The notes: a model not told the origin generated them from the sequence alone. A stretch of DNA of 22,540 nt from JAFASC01 sp034669525 (GCA_034669525.1 JAXDNH010000050.1:1-22540), one strand, 5' to 3'; shown: positions 7,304 to 15,350, counted from the first letter of the stretch. Numbers and translations are program-made.

Positions 7304-10057
7304 TTAGCCACTATTACGCAACCCGGCGGCGATGCCGTTTATAGTAAGATGAATACCTGCGACGACCCGTTCGTCGGCATCCCCTGCACGATACCGCTTC
7401 AACAATTCTATCTGGATGTGGTTGAGCGGGTCGATATAGGGAAATCGGTCACGAATGGTACGCTCGAGCGAAGGGGCTCGCTCAAGCAGCGCGCTCTGGC
7501 TAAGAATAGCAAGCACCGCAGCGATCGACGCTTGCCACTCCTGGTGTATCCGCGAAAAGACCATCTCGCGTAGCTGTTCATCCTCAACAAGCCGCATGTA
7601 ACGTGAGGCTATAGCAATGTCGCTCTTGACCAGCACCATCTCCATATTCGAGAGCAGAGTTCGGAAGAACGGCCACTCCTTCGCCATCCCCTGAAGGAAC
7701 TGAGTTCCCTGGTTGGGGTGAGCAGCGGTCCATCCGCTAACTGCCGCGCCGAACCCATACCAGCCCGGCAGCATCAGCCGGCATTGCGACCAGGAGAAAA
7801 CCCAGGGAATTGCTCGCAAATCTTCGATCTCGGTCGATGCTTTGCGCGAGGATGGACGGCTGCCAATATTCAAATTGGAGACCTCGCCGATAACAGTGGA
7901 TTCACGGAAATAGCGTGCGAAATCCGGCGTCTCATACACCAGCGCCCGATAGGCGCTATAAGCGCGCGACGACAGCTCTTCCAGAGCATCGAAGTATTCG
8001 GGACGCGGCGGACGCTCTTCTCTCTCCATGATAGCCGCCTCCAATGTGGCGGACGCGAGGATTTCCAGGTTCTGACGGCCCCTGTCCGGGCTTGAGAACT
8101 TCGCCGCGATCACCTCACCCTGCTCGGTAACCCGGATGCCTGCCTGCACTGCCCCGTGCGGTTGTGCGAGGATCGCCTCATAGGCAGGTCCGCCTCCGCG
8201 GCCGACCGTACCCCCGCGTCCATGGAAGAGACGAAGCGCGATATTGTGGGCCCTACAAACTTCGATCAAAGCAAGTTCTGATTTGTACAGTTCCCAACTG
8301 GAAGTGAGAAAGCCACCGTCTTTGTTGCTGTCGGAATATCCCAGCATGATCTCCTGGACGCGGCCACGGTTCTCAAGAAAGCGCATGTATTGAGGCACGG
8401 AGAATAGTTCCTCCATGATGCCTCGGCAGTTGCGCAAATCCCCGATCGTCTCGAATAGTGGAACGATGTTGGGATCGAGCTCACCTGCGGCGGGACGCGC
8501 AAGGCCGGCTTCCTTGAGCAGCAGCGCCACTTCGAGGATATCCGAGACGCTTTCCGCATGCGAGATGACGTAATTGGGAATTGCCAGGCGGCTGAGGCGT
8601 TTATGGATCGCTGCCGCGCTCCAAAAAATTTCGAGCTCGTCCAATGTCTCCTTCGAGTATGTAATGTACGGAGAAAAGAGCGGTCGTGCATTGCTGAGTT
8701 CACCGGACAGGAAAGCGCGTCGCTGCGGCTCGTCCATCGCGAGATAATTCTGACCCGTAGCGGCCTCGACCAGGGCCGCGACCGATTGCTCGTGGCTATC
8801 CGAGTTCTGCCGCAGGTCAAGACTTGCGAGATGAAAGCCAAATACGGACACCGCACGACGCAAGCGGCGCAGGCGACCTCGCGCGATGAGGGCTGACCCG
8901 TTCGAGACCAGCGAGCGATTTAAGACATTCAGATCCGCGAGCAGCTCCGCCGGAGTTTTATAGGGCGCGGCTTGCGCCACCAACGGACGCAGTTGCACGT
9001 CGTGGCCGAGCAAGCGAGCGGTCGCGGCGAGCCGCGAATAGATGCCGACGATCGCTCTGCGATAAGGTTCCGCGGCGCGTCGAGGCGAGCTGTCTGGAAA
9101 TTGATTGACCAACTCCTGAAGCTGCGCGGAGACACTGACTCGGCCCCGATCAAGCGGCAACTCGGCGCCGAGCTGGTGTAGTTCATCGAGATAGAAATTG
9201 AGCGCCTTACGGCTGTGCATAGCTGCGGTGAGGTTCAACACTTCGGAAGTGACGAACGGGTTGCCATCCCGATCACCGCCGATCCAAGTACCCATACGAA
9301 AGAAGGAAGGCAGTTCTGAAGTGTTCCCTCCCTTGCCATGCTCCGCCAGTCGATCCTCGATCATCGAATAGATGTATGGAAGTTCACGGAGAAATGTCTG
9401 ATCAAAATAAGATATTCCGTTTGCCACCTCGTCCACGACCGTTGGGCGGTCATGCCTAATCAGGCTCGTCTGCCAAAGGGTCAAAACAGCGCGCAGGATC
9501 GCCTCCTCGCTTGCGGCGACCTCTCTCGGTGTCATTGTGGTGCGCTCACGCCCGGCGAGCAGTTCCGCAAGCTCCATTTCGCGGTCGAGAATGCTCTTTC
9601 GCCGAACTTCGGTCGGGTGTGCAGTGAGTACTGGTACGACTAAGACAGTTTCGAATACTTTCTGAAGCTGCGACCGCGTGATGCCACGGGCTTTCGCGCG
9701 CGCAAGAACATTCGCGATAGTGCCTTCGGCTTGATCCTCACCACGCTGGGCTGCCGCGCGGACCAACCGCATATGATGCTGATCTTCAGCGATATTCGCC
9801 AGATGCGAGAAGTAGCTGAAGGCGCGCACTACCTCGACGGTGCGCTCATGGGAAAGACTATCGAGCGTCGTTTCCAACTCACGCTTTGCTTCATCATCAT
9901 CGTTGCGCTGGAAGCGGGTCGACAATTGCCGGATGCGTTCGACAATGTTGTAAAGCGCCTCACCTTGCTGCTCGCGCAAGGTGTCGCCCAGCATGCGACC
10001 AAGCAGGCGGATGTCCGCCCGCAGCGCCTCGCTCTCGTCCTGGCGCGCAGTATGCAT
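7304..10057 (-). CDS. ppc: Phosphoenolpyruvate carboxylase
   Basis: A full-length 917-residue phosphoenolpyruvate carboxylase, which converts phosphoenolpyruvate and bicarbonate to oxaloacetate in the cytoplasm and refills the TCA cycle. The catalytic histidine motif VLTAHPTEVRRKS contains His147; GYSDSNKDGG lies near residue 573 and the mobile-loop HGRGGTVGRGGGP near 611. The C terminus ends in the expected RNSG, resembling the RNTG tail of the family. ATG at 10057 has only a weak upstream GGGAC, but the N terminus aligns with the family's usual LRADIRLLGRMLGDTLREQQ opening. Functionally it complements the 2-oxoglutarate dehydrogenase genes further right. Regulation is not visible; homologues are usually allosterically controlled. 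Confidence 0.98.
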   Translation of the reverse strand: MHTARQDESEALRADIRLLGRMLGDTLREQQGEALYNIVERIRQLSTRFQRNDDDEAKRELETTLDSLSHERTVEVVRAFSYFSHLANIAEDQHHMRLVRAAAQRGEDQAEGTIANVLARAKARGITRSQLQKVFETVLVVPVLTAHPTEVRRKSILDREMELAELLAGRERTTMTPREVAASEEAILRAVLTLWQTSLIRHDRPTVVDEVANGISYFDQTFLRELPYIYSMIEDRLAEHGKGGNTSELPSFFRMGTWIGGDRDGNPFVTSEVLNLTAAMHSRKALNFYLDELHQLGAELPLDRGRVSVSAQLQELVNQFPDSSPRRAAEPYRRAIVGIYSRLAATARLLGHDVQLRPLVAQAAPYKTPAELLADLNVLNRSLVSNGSALIARGRLRRLRRAVSVFGFHLASLDLRQNSDSHEQSVAALVEAATGQNYLAMDEPQRRAFLSGELSNARPLFSPYITYSKETLDELEIFWSAAAIHKRLSRLAIPNYVISHAESVSDILEVALLLKEAGLARPAAGELDPNIVPLFETIGDLRNCRGIMEELFSVPQYMRFLENRGRVQEIMLGYSDSNKDGGFLTSSWELYKSELALIEVCRAHNIALRLFHGRGGTVGRGGGPAYEAILAQPHGAVQAGIRVTEQGEVIAAKFSSPDRGRQNLEILASATLEAAIMEREERPPRPEYFDALEELSSRAYSAYRALVYETPDFARYFRESTVIGEVSNLNIGSRPSSRKASTEIEDLRAIPWVFSWSQCRLMLPGWYGFGAAVSGWTAAHPNQGTQFLQGMAKEWPFFRTLLSNMEMVLVKSDIAIASRYMRLVEDEQLREMVFSRIHQEWQASIAAVLAILSQSALLERAPSLERTIRDRFPYIDPLNHIQIELLKRYRAGDADERVVAGIHLTINGIAAGLRNSG

Positions 10058-10183
10058 GTGAAATGTCCCGTGCTTGCAGGGAAGTCAGCAAAAACTGTGC
10101 CGTTGAAGTAACTCTAATGCAATCTGCTTCTTCGAAGATGCGGATGGCTTCTTAAGCACACTCCGGCACAACAGTCTTCCATC

Positions 10184-11326
10184 TCACCAGCCGCCCGTCC
10201 GTTCCCATCGCTCCGCGATCCGGCCGTCTACGATAACCTCATAGGCGGAATAGGCGGCGCAAGTCAGGCACGCATGATTGGGCAATATGCGGACCTGGCT
10301 GCCGACCGGCAGGCGGGCGAACCAGCTCTCGTCAGGTATCGGCACGGTGCCGTGTTCCTGATGGACGACAGAAACAGAGAGAGTACCCAAGCGCCGGCCC
10401 GTGACAGGATCACAAACCCACCCGTACTGCGCGTCCGGCATGTATCGGTTTGCGCCGATGTCTTTCGACAATGCGAGCGCACCCGCATCGAGAACGACGC
10501 TCGGTCCGCCCTTCTGGTGGCTAATCACTGTCGCAAGCACCGAGACGGCGATGTCGTCCTCGGCGCAGACGCGACGTGAAAGTTGGGAAAGATCCCAGAA
10601 CAGGTAGATGCCCGCGCGCACCTCGCTCACGCCCTGTAGATGTTCGGCAAAGAGCACAGTTGGCGTCGAGCCGACGCTGACGGTCAGGAAGTCGTGACCG
10701 GCGGCGCGAAGCCGGTCGGCGGACACAACCGCGGCGGCACGCTCGATCTCCGCCAACGCGCGAACAGCGGCCGGATCATCGAAGGCATAGGAGTGGCCGG
10801 CGTGCGTCATGACACCGGCGAGCGCGAGATGCGGCGCGGCCGCCGCAATGGCCTCGGCGACCGCCAAAAGCTCGTTGGATGCAGGCGCGACGCCGCTGCG
10901 ATGCTCGCCGCAATCGATCTCGACGAGGCAGCCAAACGAAGCGCCGTTTTTGGCAGCGGCATCGGCCGCGGCGCGAACGGCTTCGACGTTGTCCACGACA
11001 AGGGTTAGACGTGCGCCCGTCTCGCGCTGGATAAGCGCAGCGCGTGGCACTTTCGCCGGCGCGATCGCAGTTGCGTATAAGATGTCGCGCCATCCGGCTG
11101 CCGCGAAATAAGCGGCTTCCGCAAGCGTCGAGACGGTAATCGATCCGACGCCTCCGCCCGAAGCCACGCGTGCGACATCGACCGACTTCGCCGTTTTCAA
11201 ATGGGGACGCAGGTTGACGCCAAGAGAAACGCAGCGCGCGCGCATCCGCTCAGCATTGCGATCGAGCCGAGCGCGATCGAGGAGGAGGCAAGGCGTCTCC
11301 AGCCCGGCAAAAGGTGCGGTGATCAC
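10184..11326 (-). CDS. D-threonine aldolase / D-serine dehydratase-like (DSD1) PLP enzyme
   Basis: A 380-residue fold-type III PLP enzyme: an alanine-racemase-like N-terminal barrel plus the C-terminal D-serine dehydratase-like domain. The PLP-binding lysine is Lys44 in LRPHLKTAKS. VEIDCGEHRSGV and VMTHAGHSYAF follow the family order, and the metal-binding HxC pair is His351 and Cys353 in ILPNHACLTC. The expected chemistry is either D-threonine/D-3-hydroxy amino acid cleavage to glycine plus an aldehyde or D-serine dehydration; sequence alone does not separate them. The start is GTG at 11326 with a weak ribosome binding site; the family opening MITAPFAGLETPCLLLD supports it. It is upstream of ppc by 126 bases on the same strand. 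A cluster of inverted repeats lies about 120-200 bases upstream. Confidence 0.88.
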   Translation of the reverse strand: MITAPFAGLETPCLLLDRARLDRNAERMRARCVSLGVNLRPHLKTAKSVDVARVASGGGVGSITVSTLAEAAYFAAAGWRDILYATAIAPAKVPRAALIQRETGARLTLVVDNVEAVRAAADAAAKNGASFGCLVEIDCGEHRSGVAPASNELLAVAEAIAAAAPHLALAGVMTHAGHSYAFDDPAAVRALAEIERAAAVVSADRLRAAGHDFLTVSVGSTPTVLFAEHLQGVSEVRAGIYLFWDLSQLSRRVCAEDDIAVSVLATVISHQKGGPSVVLDAGALALSKDIGANRYMPDAQYGWVCDPVTGRRLGTLSVSVVHQEHGTVPIPDESWFARLPVGSQVRILPNHACLTCAAYSAYEVIVDGRIAERWERTGGW

Positions 11327-11445
11327 GGCACGATCTCAGCAAGAGGACGTAACCTATCGGCTACCAGGAATGGCCGCGTCGCGTGCGCGACGAAGGGCAT
11401 CCCGCCGCAATTATGCCGGAAGAGATACGCGCCGACGCCCGAAAT

Positions 11446-11485
11446 GTACATCCAGGTGCATGTACCATGCTAAACTTTGCATGGT
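11446..11485. promoter_or_regulatory. Cluster of nested inverted repeats, operator-like
   Basis: GTACAT (11446-11451) and ATGTAC (11460-11465) are perfect inverted arms eight bases apart. Overlapping them, ACCATGC (11464-11470) and GCATGGT (11479-11485) are perfect seven-base arms, also eight bases apart. A third dyad, GCATG-TAC-CATGC, spans 11458-11470. The half-site GCATG/CATGC thus occurs three times. The layout fits binding by a dimeric regulator, possibly for the minus-strand gene starting at 11326. No regulator can be named. Confidence 0.4.
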
Positions 11486-11507
11486 CGAAAAAATGCCATG
11501 TCCAGAT

Positions 11508-11529
11508 TCATTAATGAGATAAGATCTTA
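11508..11529. other. Two adjacent 10-bp palindromes
   Basis: TCATTAATGA (11508-11517) and TAAGATCTTA (11520-11529) are each perfect palindromes, separated by two bases, in a short AT-rich patch inside GC-rich DNA. They may mark a promoter or regulator site, or an old insertion boundary. Function is not determined. Confidence 0.35.
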
Positions 11530-11628
11530 GAGAGGAACGTCTGCGCACGCGAGGATCGGGCGTAGCCCATCCGCTGCTGCTGTCCGCGCGAGAGCTGCCC
11601 CGGGCACTTTGCAGCGTGCTCCGTCAGG

Positions 11629-11809
11629 CCGACCCCGTTGCAGCAACGGGCTCGCCCTCGCGGCGGCTTCCTCTCGGCTACGCCGGATAATATGGTGCGC
11701 TGGCTCAAAAACCCACAGGTGATCATTGCCGGCAACGCCATGCCGAACATGAATCTGAACGACGCGCAGGCGCCCCGATATCACCACCTATCTCGCCGAG
11801 CTGCAGTGA
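11629..11809 (+). pseudogene. Cytochrome c C-terminal remnant
   Basis: The frame reads FLSATPDNMVRWLKNPQ, then GNAMPNMNLNDAQA, matching the C-terminal half of class I cytochrome c proteins, including the Met of GNAMP that serves as axial haem ligand. One extra C in the run at 11773-11776 shifts the frame; in the next frame the expected ending DITTYLAELQ and a TGA (11807-11809) appear. The haem-attachment CxxCH, a signal peptide and a start codon are not found upstream, so most of the gene is gone. It must be non-functional. It implies a former electron-transfer gene beside the aldo/keto reductase. Confidence 0.7.
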
Positions 11810-11882
11810 TTAACCGCGCCGCCGCCTGACGCTTGCACCGGGCGCCCCGGCGCGCCACAAACCGTCGAACCTGTCCTGGGAC

Positions 11883-12899
11883 ATGCCCATGATCTATCGC
11901 AAGCTCGGTGCGAGCGGCCTCGATGTCTCCGTCATCTGTCTCGGCACGATGATGTTCGGTGGGCGGACGGATGAGGCCGCCGCTACCGAGATCGTCGCCA
12001 ATGCGCGCGATGCTGGGCTCAACTTCATCGACACTGCTGATGCTTACGGCGAGGGCGCTTCTGAAGAAGTCGTCGGGCGCGCGATCGCTTCGGACCGCGA
12101 TCATTGGGTGCTCGCGACAAAGGTCGGCAACCAGATCGGGGTAGGTCTCAATCGCAAAGGCCTCTCACGCAAATGGCTGTTCGAGGCGCTCGACGCGAGC
12201 CTGAAACGTCTCGGCACCGATTACGTCGACATCTATTATCTGCACAAAGAGGATCACGACACGCCGCTCGACGAGACTGTCGGTGCGATGGCCGATCTCG
12301 TCCGCGCCGGAAAGGTCCGGCACTTCGGCGTCTCCAACCACCGCTCCTGGCGCGTCGCCGAAATCTGCAACATCTGTGACCAGATGGGGATCGGCCGCCC
12401 GGTGGTCAGCCAGCCCTATTACAACGCGATGAACCGCATGCCTGAGGTCGAGCATCTGCCGGCTTGCGGCTTCTACGGCCTCGGCGTCGTGCCCTACAGC
12501 CCGCTGGCGCGGGGCGTGCTGACCGGCAAATACGAGCCCGGCGCGCCGCCGCCCGAGGACACCCGGGCGGGGCGCAGCGACAAACGCATCATGCAAACCG
12601 AGTGGCGCGACGAGTCGCTCTGGCTCGCGCGCGTGATCAAGGCGCATGCCGAATCGCGCGGCGTGACCGCCGGCCAGTTCGCGCTGAACTGGGTCTTGAA
12701 CAATCATTACGTGACGTCGGTTATCGCCGGCCCACGCACGATGGAGCAATGGAGCGAATATCTCGGCGCCCTCGCTCACACGTTCATGGCCGAGGACGAA
12801 GCCTTCATCGATGGGCTGGTCGCCGCCGGGCACCCCTCGACGCCGGGTTTCAACGATCCGGCCTATCCGATCGAAGGCCGGCTGCCGCGCACCGGCTAG
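11883..12899 (+). CDS. Aldo/keto reductase
   Basis: A 338-residue NADPH-dependent aldo/keto reductase with a (beta/alpha)8 barrel. The catalytic tetrad is complete: Asp50 and Tyr55 in NFIDTADAYGEG, Lys80 in VLATKVGN, and His121 in DIYYLHKEDHD. Further landmarks are VRHFGVSNHRSW, YSPLARGVLTGKY and the cofactor-binding SVIAGPRTMEQWSEYL. The family reduces aldehydes and ketones in the cytoplasm; the natural substrate is unknown. Two close start codons exist, at 11883 and 11889; the GGGA seven bases upstream favours the second, giving MIYRKLGASG. It sits between a cytochrome c remnant and a conserved hypothetical gene, both on the same strand. Confidence 0.93.
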   Translation: MPMIYRKLGASGLDVSVICLGTMMFGGRTDEAAATEIVANARDAGLNFIDTADAYGEGASEEVVGRAIASDRDHWVLATKVGNQIGVGLNRKGLSRKWLFEALDASLKRLGTDYVDIYYLHKEDHDTPLDETVGAMADLVRAGKVRHFGVSNHRSWRVAEICNICDQMGIGRPVVSQPYYNAMNRMPEVEHLPACGFYGLGVVPYSPLARGVLTGKYEPGAPPPEDTRAGRSDKRIMQTEWRDESLWLARVIKAHAESRGVTAGQFALNWVLNNHYVTSVIAGPRTMEQWSEYLGALAHTFMAEDEAFIDGLVAAGHPSTPGFNDPAYPIEGRLPRTG

Positions 12900-12957
12900 G
12901 CCACGCGCAAGCTTTTATTCACGGGTGCCCGCTTACAATGGGCTACCCAGGAAAGGC

Positions 12958-13506
12958 ATGGCTGCGCCCACGATGATTTCAGGCGGCTCCGATTTGTTCA
13001 CGGCCGCGGCGGCAGCCGCCGACGCGCCGCTGAAGACTCGTGCATCCGCGCTAGTCAATCCAGCATCGGGTCTCGCCAACGATTACCTCAACCTTTTCAA
13101 CGAGATCGTGATGCTCATCGAGCAGCTGCCGTCGATGCCGGAGCTGATTGAAGACATCTTCGCCTGGCGGCCGACCAGCTATCAGGACTATTTCACCCGC
13201 TCGATCCTGCCCGGACGCGGTTCGGCGCTGGAAGCCTACGCAGCCCTCAGCCAGACCTTCCGCCGCGATTTCGAGGGCATCGTCGACGAGCTCGATCGCA
13301 TGGCGGTCGGCGCGATCGCCGCGATCCGCCGCCATCACAAGACCAAGGGCAACGCGGAGCCGTATACGCTCGCAGGCCTCTGCATCCGTTCGGGCGAGAA
13401 GATGCGAGAGGTCCTCGACCGTGCAACCAAGCTTGTGAATTATGGTCCGGGGGACGGCGGCGAAGCCGCGCAGATCGTTGCCGACCGGGTGATGCTGGCA
13501 AACTAG
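12958..13506 (+). CDS. Conserved hypothetical protein, 182 residues
   Basis: The protein's function is not known. After about 35 low-complexity Ala/Thr-rich residues comes a helical body. Its most distinctive stretch is NDYLNLFNEIVMLIEQLPSM followed by PELIEDIFAWRPTSYQDYF, and it ends in an amphipathic region (residues 95-160) with RRDFEGIVDELDRMAVGAI. I have the impression of similar proteins in Hyphomicrobiales, but cannot name a domain. There is no signal peptide, membrane segment or catalytic motif. ATG at 12958 has AGGAAAGG immediately upstream. It follows the aldo/keto reductase by 58 bases and converges with an HxlR remnant three bases beyond its stop. Confidence 0.75.
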   Translation: MAAPTMISGGSDLFTAAAAAADAPLKTRASALVNPASGLANDYLNLFNEIVMLIEQLPSMPELIEDIFAWRPTSYQDYFTRSILPGRGSALEAYAALSQTFRRDFEGIVDELDRMAVGAIAAIRRHHKTKGNAEPYTLAGLCIRSGEKMREVLDRATKLVNYGPGDGGEAAQIVADRVMLAN

Positions 13507-13900
13507 CGGCTACTCTGCCGCGATTCTCTTAGACGTGATGTCCTTGAGGTGGCGTTCGCCCCAGTCGCGGATTGCCGCGACGACGGGAACGAAGCTTCGG
13601 CCTTTCGTGGTCAGGCGGTATTCCACTTTGGGCGGCACAACGCCGTAATCCTTGCGATCGACAAGCCCGCTTTCGGTGAGCGCCTTTAGTTCGCGGCTCA
13701 GAGATCACATATCGCTGCATGAAGACGCGGGATGGTTCTGAGTACTTCCACATCGCCTCGCCTGCCGATGATGAGGCGGTAGAAACGCTTCTGCAGCGTG
13801 ACTACTTCAAGAACTACACGGGAACAAACGCGCACTGTGACAGGCGGAGACGTCGTGGTGTCGCCGCTGGAAATCATTGCCGAAACGGCACGAGCGTAGG
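13507..13900. other. Region of gene remnants between conserved hypothetical gene and yraN
   Basis: These 394 bases contain the C-terminal half of an HxlR regulator on the minus strand (13510-13701). There is also an unidentified open stretch on the plus strand ending RTVTGGDVVVSPLEIIAETA and a stop near 13894. No intact gene is seen. Many alphaproteobacteria have gshB after yraN; no trace of it is recognisable here. Confidence 0.5.
13510..13701 (-). pseudogene. Truncated HxlR-family transcriptional regulator (C-terminal half)
   Basis: The frame encodes 63 residues beginning LSRELKALTESGLVDRKDYG and continuing VVPPKVEYRLTTKGRSFVPV, which is the recognition-helix end and wing of the HxlR winged-helix family, then a stop at 13510-13512. 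Two codons upstream of LSRELK the frame is closed by TGA, and the sequence beyond does not resume the N-terminal helices. About half of the roughly 110-residue domain is missing, so it should not bind DNA. An intact HxlR often sits beside an oxidoreductase gene it controls; the aldo/keto reductase 0.6 kb away may be the former target (inference). Confidence 0.75.
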
Positions 13901-14272
13901 TCAATCGATCCGAAGTTCGACCGCGGCAACGAGGTGGCGCGGCATGCGCCACGGCGCGATCGCGATCAAATCGCCGCGCAGGCTGCAGCGCATTGCCCAT
14001 TGGTTTGAGCCGAGCCAATGACGCGCGGCGATAGACATGCGTCGTTGTTTCGCCGGTGTGATCGCGATCATCGCGTCTTCAAGCGTCGGTCGCGCCTTCA
14101 CTTCGACGAAAGCAACCGCGCTTCCCCGTCGCGCGACAATGTCGATCTCGCCGCCGCGTACGATGTAAGTACGCGAGAGGATGCGGTAGCCTTTCGTGCG
14201 TAGAAGAAGGATTGCGATCTGTTCGGCGCGCCGGCCGAAGGTCCCGGCGCGAAGCCGCATTTCGCGGCTCAT
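13901..14272 (-). CDS. YraN family protein (UPF0102)
   Basis: A 123-residue protein of the YraN/UPF0102 family, which has a restriction-endonuclease-like fold and uncertain function; a nuclease role is suspected. The core motif GGEIDIVARRG gives Glu42 and Asp44, and AFVEVKAR gives Glu57 and Lys59, the expected metal-binding and catalytic residues. N-terminal GRRAEQIAILLLRTKGYRIL matches the family's first helix. The ATG overlaps the rsmI stop in the sequence ATGA, so translation is coupled; rsmI-yraN is a widely conserved gene pair. Length is normal for the family. Confidence 0.9.
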   Translation of the reverse strand: MSREMRLRAGTFGRRAEQIAILLLRTKGYRILSRTYIVRGGEIDIVARRGSAVAFVEVKARPTLEDAMIAITPAKQRRMSIAARHWLGSNQWAMRCSLRGDLIAIAPWRMPRHLVAAVELRID

Positions 14273-15237
14273 TCGCTGTCGCTGGCCTTTTCGCCGCCAG
14301 CGGCGAGGGCGATCGCGCGTGCATAGACCTTGCGGCGCTTCTGCCCGCTTTCTGCGGCGACGACGCTTGCCGCGTCCTTCACACTCAGCGTGCTTAGCGC
14401 TTCCTGCAGTTTGGCGTCGATCTCCGACTCGCTGAAACCTGCCTCCGCATTCCCGGTTGGCGGCGCGACAAGGACCACGATCTCGCCTTTCGGCGGCTCT
14501 TCACCAGCCAGCGCCGCCGCAAGCTCGGGAAGAGCACCGCGACGGACCGTCTCGAAATGCTTGGTTAGTTCGCGGGCGATCGCGCCCTGCCGCGCGCCGA
14601 GAACCGCGGCCAAGTCGGCCAGCATATCGGCAAGCCGTCGGGGCGATTCAAAGAACACGAGCGTGCCGGGGATCGGCGCCAGCTCCGCGATTCGGGTGCG
14701 CCGGGCGCCCTGCTTCTGCGGCAGAAAGCCTTCGAAGAAGAAGCGGTCAGTCGGCAGGCCCGCGACGACCAGAGCTGCCAGCACGGCAGAGGCGCCGGGA
14801 ACGGCGGTGACCGGCGCGCCTTGCGCCAGCGCCTCGGAAACAAGCTTGAAGCCCGGATCGGAGACGAGCGGCGTGCCGGCATCCGAGACCAGCGCCAGCG
14901 CGGCCCCGCTGGCCAGCCGGGCCAGAAGATGCGGCCGGACCACAGCGGCATTGTGCTCGTGATAGGCGACAAGCGGGGTAGCGATACCGTAATGGGCGAG
15001 CAGCACTTTGGTAACGCGGGTGTCCTCTGCGATCACCGCGTCGGCGGCGGCAAGCGTGCCGAGCGCGCGCAGGGAAACGTCGCGCAAATTGCCGATCGGG
15101 GTGGCGACGACATGCAGGCCCGACTCGATCGGCTCGGCTTCCGCGCGAAGACCGAGGGCGACGAAGCTGCTACTGGCCTGCCCCCCGGAACGCGCGCGCC
15201 CGGCGTTTCTCGACCTGCTGGTGTCCGGACTTGTCAT
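14269..15237 (-). CDS. rsmI: 16S rRNA (cytidine(1402)-2'-O)-methyltransferase
   Basis: This enzyme 2'-O-methylates C1402 of 16S rRNA in the decoding centre, using S-adenosylmethionine. The 322-residue protein has HVVATPIGNLRDVSLRAL near residues 42-58, AEDTRVTKVLL, the SAM-loop LVSDAGTPLVSDPGFKLV, VPGASAVLAAL and FFFEGFLPQKQGAR, all hallmarks of the tetrapyrrole-methylase-type RsmI fold. A Ser/Arg/Gly-rich N-terminal extension of about 38 residues precedes the core, and the C terminus carries the KDAASVVAAE helix typical of the family. ATG at 15237 is preferred over TTG at 15285; neither has a strong ribosome binding site. Its stop overlaps the yraN start. Confidence 0.93.
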   Translation of the reverse strand: MTSPDTSRSRNAGRARSGGQASSSFVALGLRAEAEPIESGLHVVATPIGNLRDVSLRALGTLAAADAVIAEDTRVTKVLLAHYGIATPLVAYHEHNAAVVRPHLLARLASGAALALVSDAGTPLVSDPGFKLVSEALAQGAPVTAVPGASAVLAALVVAGLPTDRFFFEGFLPQKQGARRTRIAELAPIPGTLVFFESPRRLADMLADLAAVLGARQGAIARELTKHFETVRRGALPELAAALAGEEPPKGEIVVLVAPPTGNAEAGFSESEIDAKLQEALSTLSVKDAASVVAAESGQKRRKVYARAIALAAGGEKASDSE

Positions 15238-15297
15238 GCGTTCGGCAAAGAAGCTGATTTGTTCTTCATACAGAACGAGGCTCAAGGCAAAAAGTAA

Positions 15298-15325
15298 AGC
15301 CCTATTTTGCCCGCAAAATTGGGCT
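15298..15325. promoter_or_regulatory. 28-bp imperfect palindrome between rsmI and LpoA-like gene
   Basis: AGCCC-T-ATTTTGC (15298-15310) and GCAAAAT-T-GGGCT (15313-15325) are inverted arms separated by CC, with only a T/T mismatch. It lies between divergent starts, directly before CAGGAG at 15326. As DNA it could be an operator; as RNA it would form a 13-position stem with one mismatch, close to the candidate translation start at 15332. No T-run follows to make it a terminator. Confidence 0.45.
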
Positions 15326-15350
15326 CAGGAGATGTTCTCGGCCAGAAAGG

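Larger units (their letters stand above)
11327..11882. other. Mostly non-coding region with palindromes and a cytochrome c remnant
   Basis: No intact gene is visible in these 556 bases. Next to the start of the D-threonine aldolase-like gene, the sequence is GC-rich without a recognisable motif. Around 11446-11529 it becomes AT-rich with several short inverted repeats. From about 11629 to 11809 there is a decayed cytochrome c gene, and the rest leads into the aldo/keto reductase start. Confidence 0.6.

Noticed and set aside
12165..12833. Minus-strand open frame opposite the aldo/keto reductase
   Set aside because: The plus strand carries the complete catalytic tetrad; the antisense frame is a shadow.
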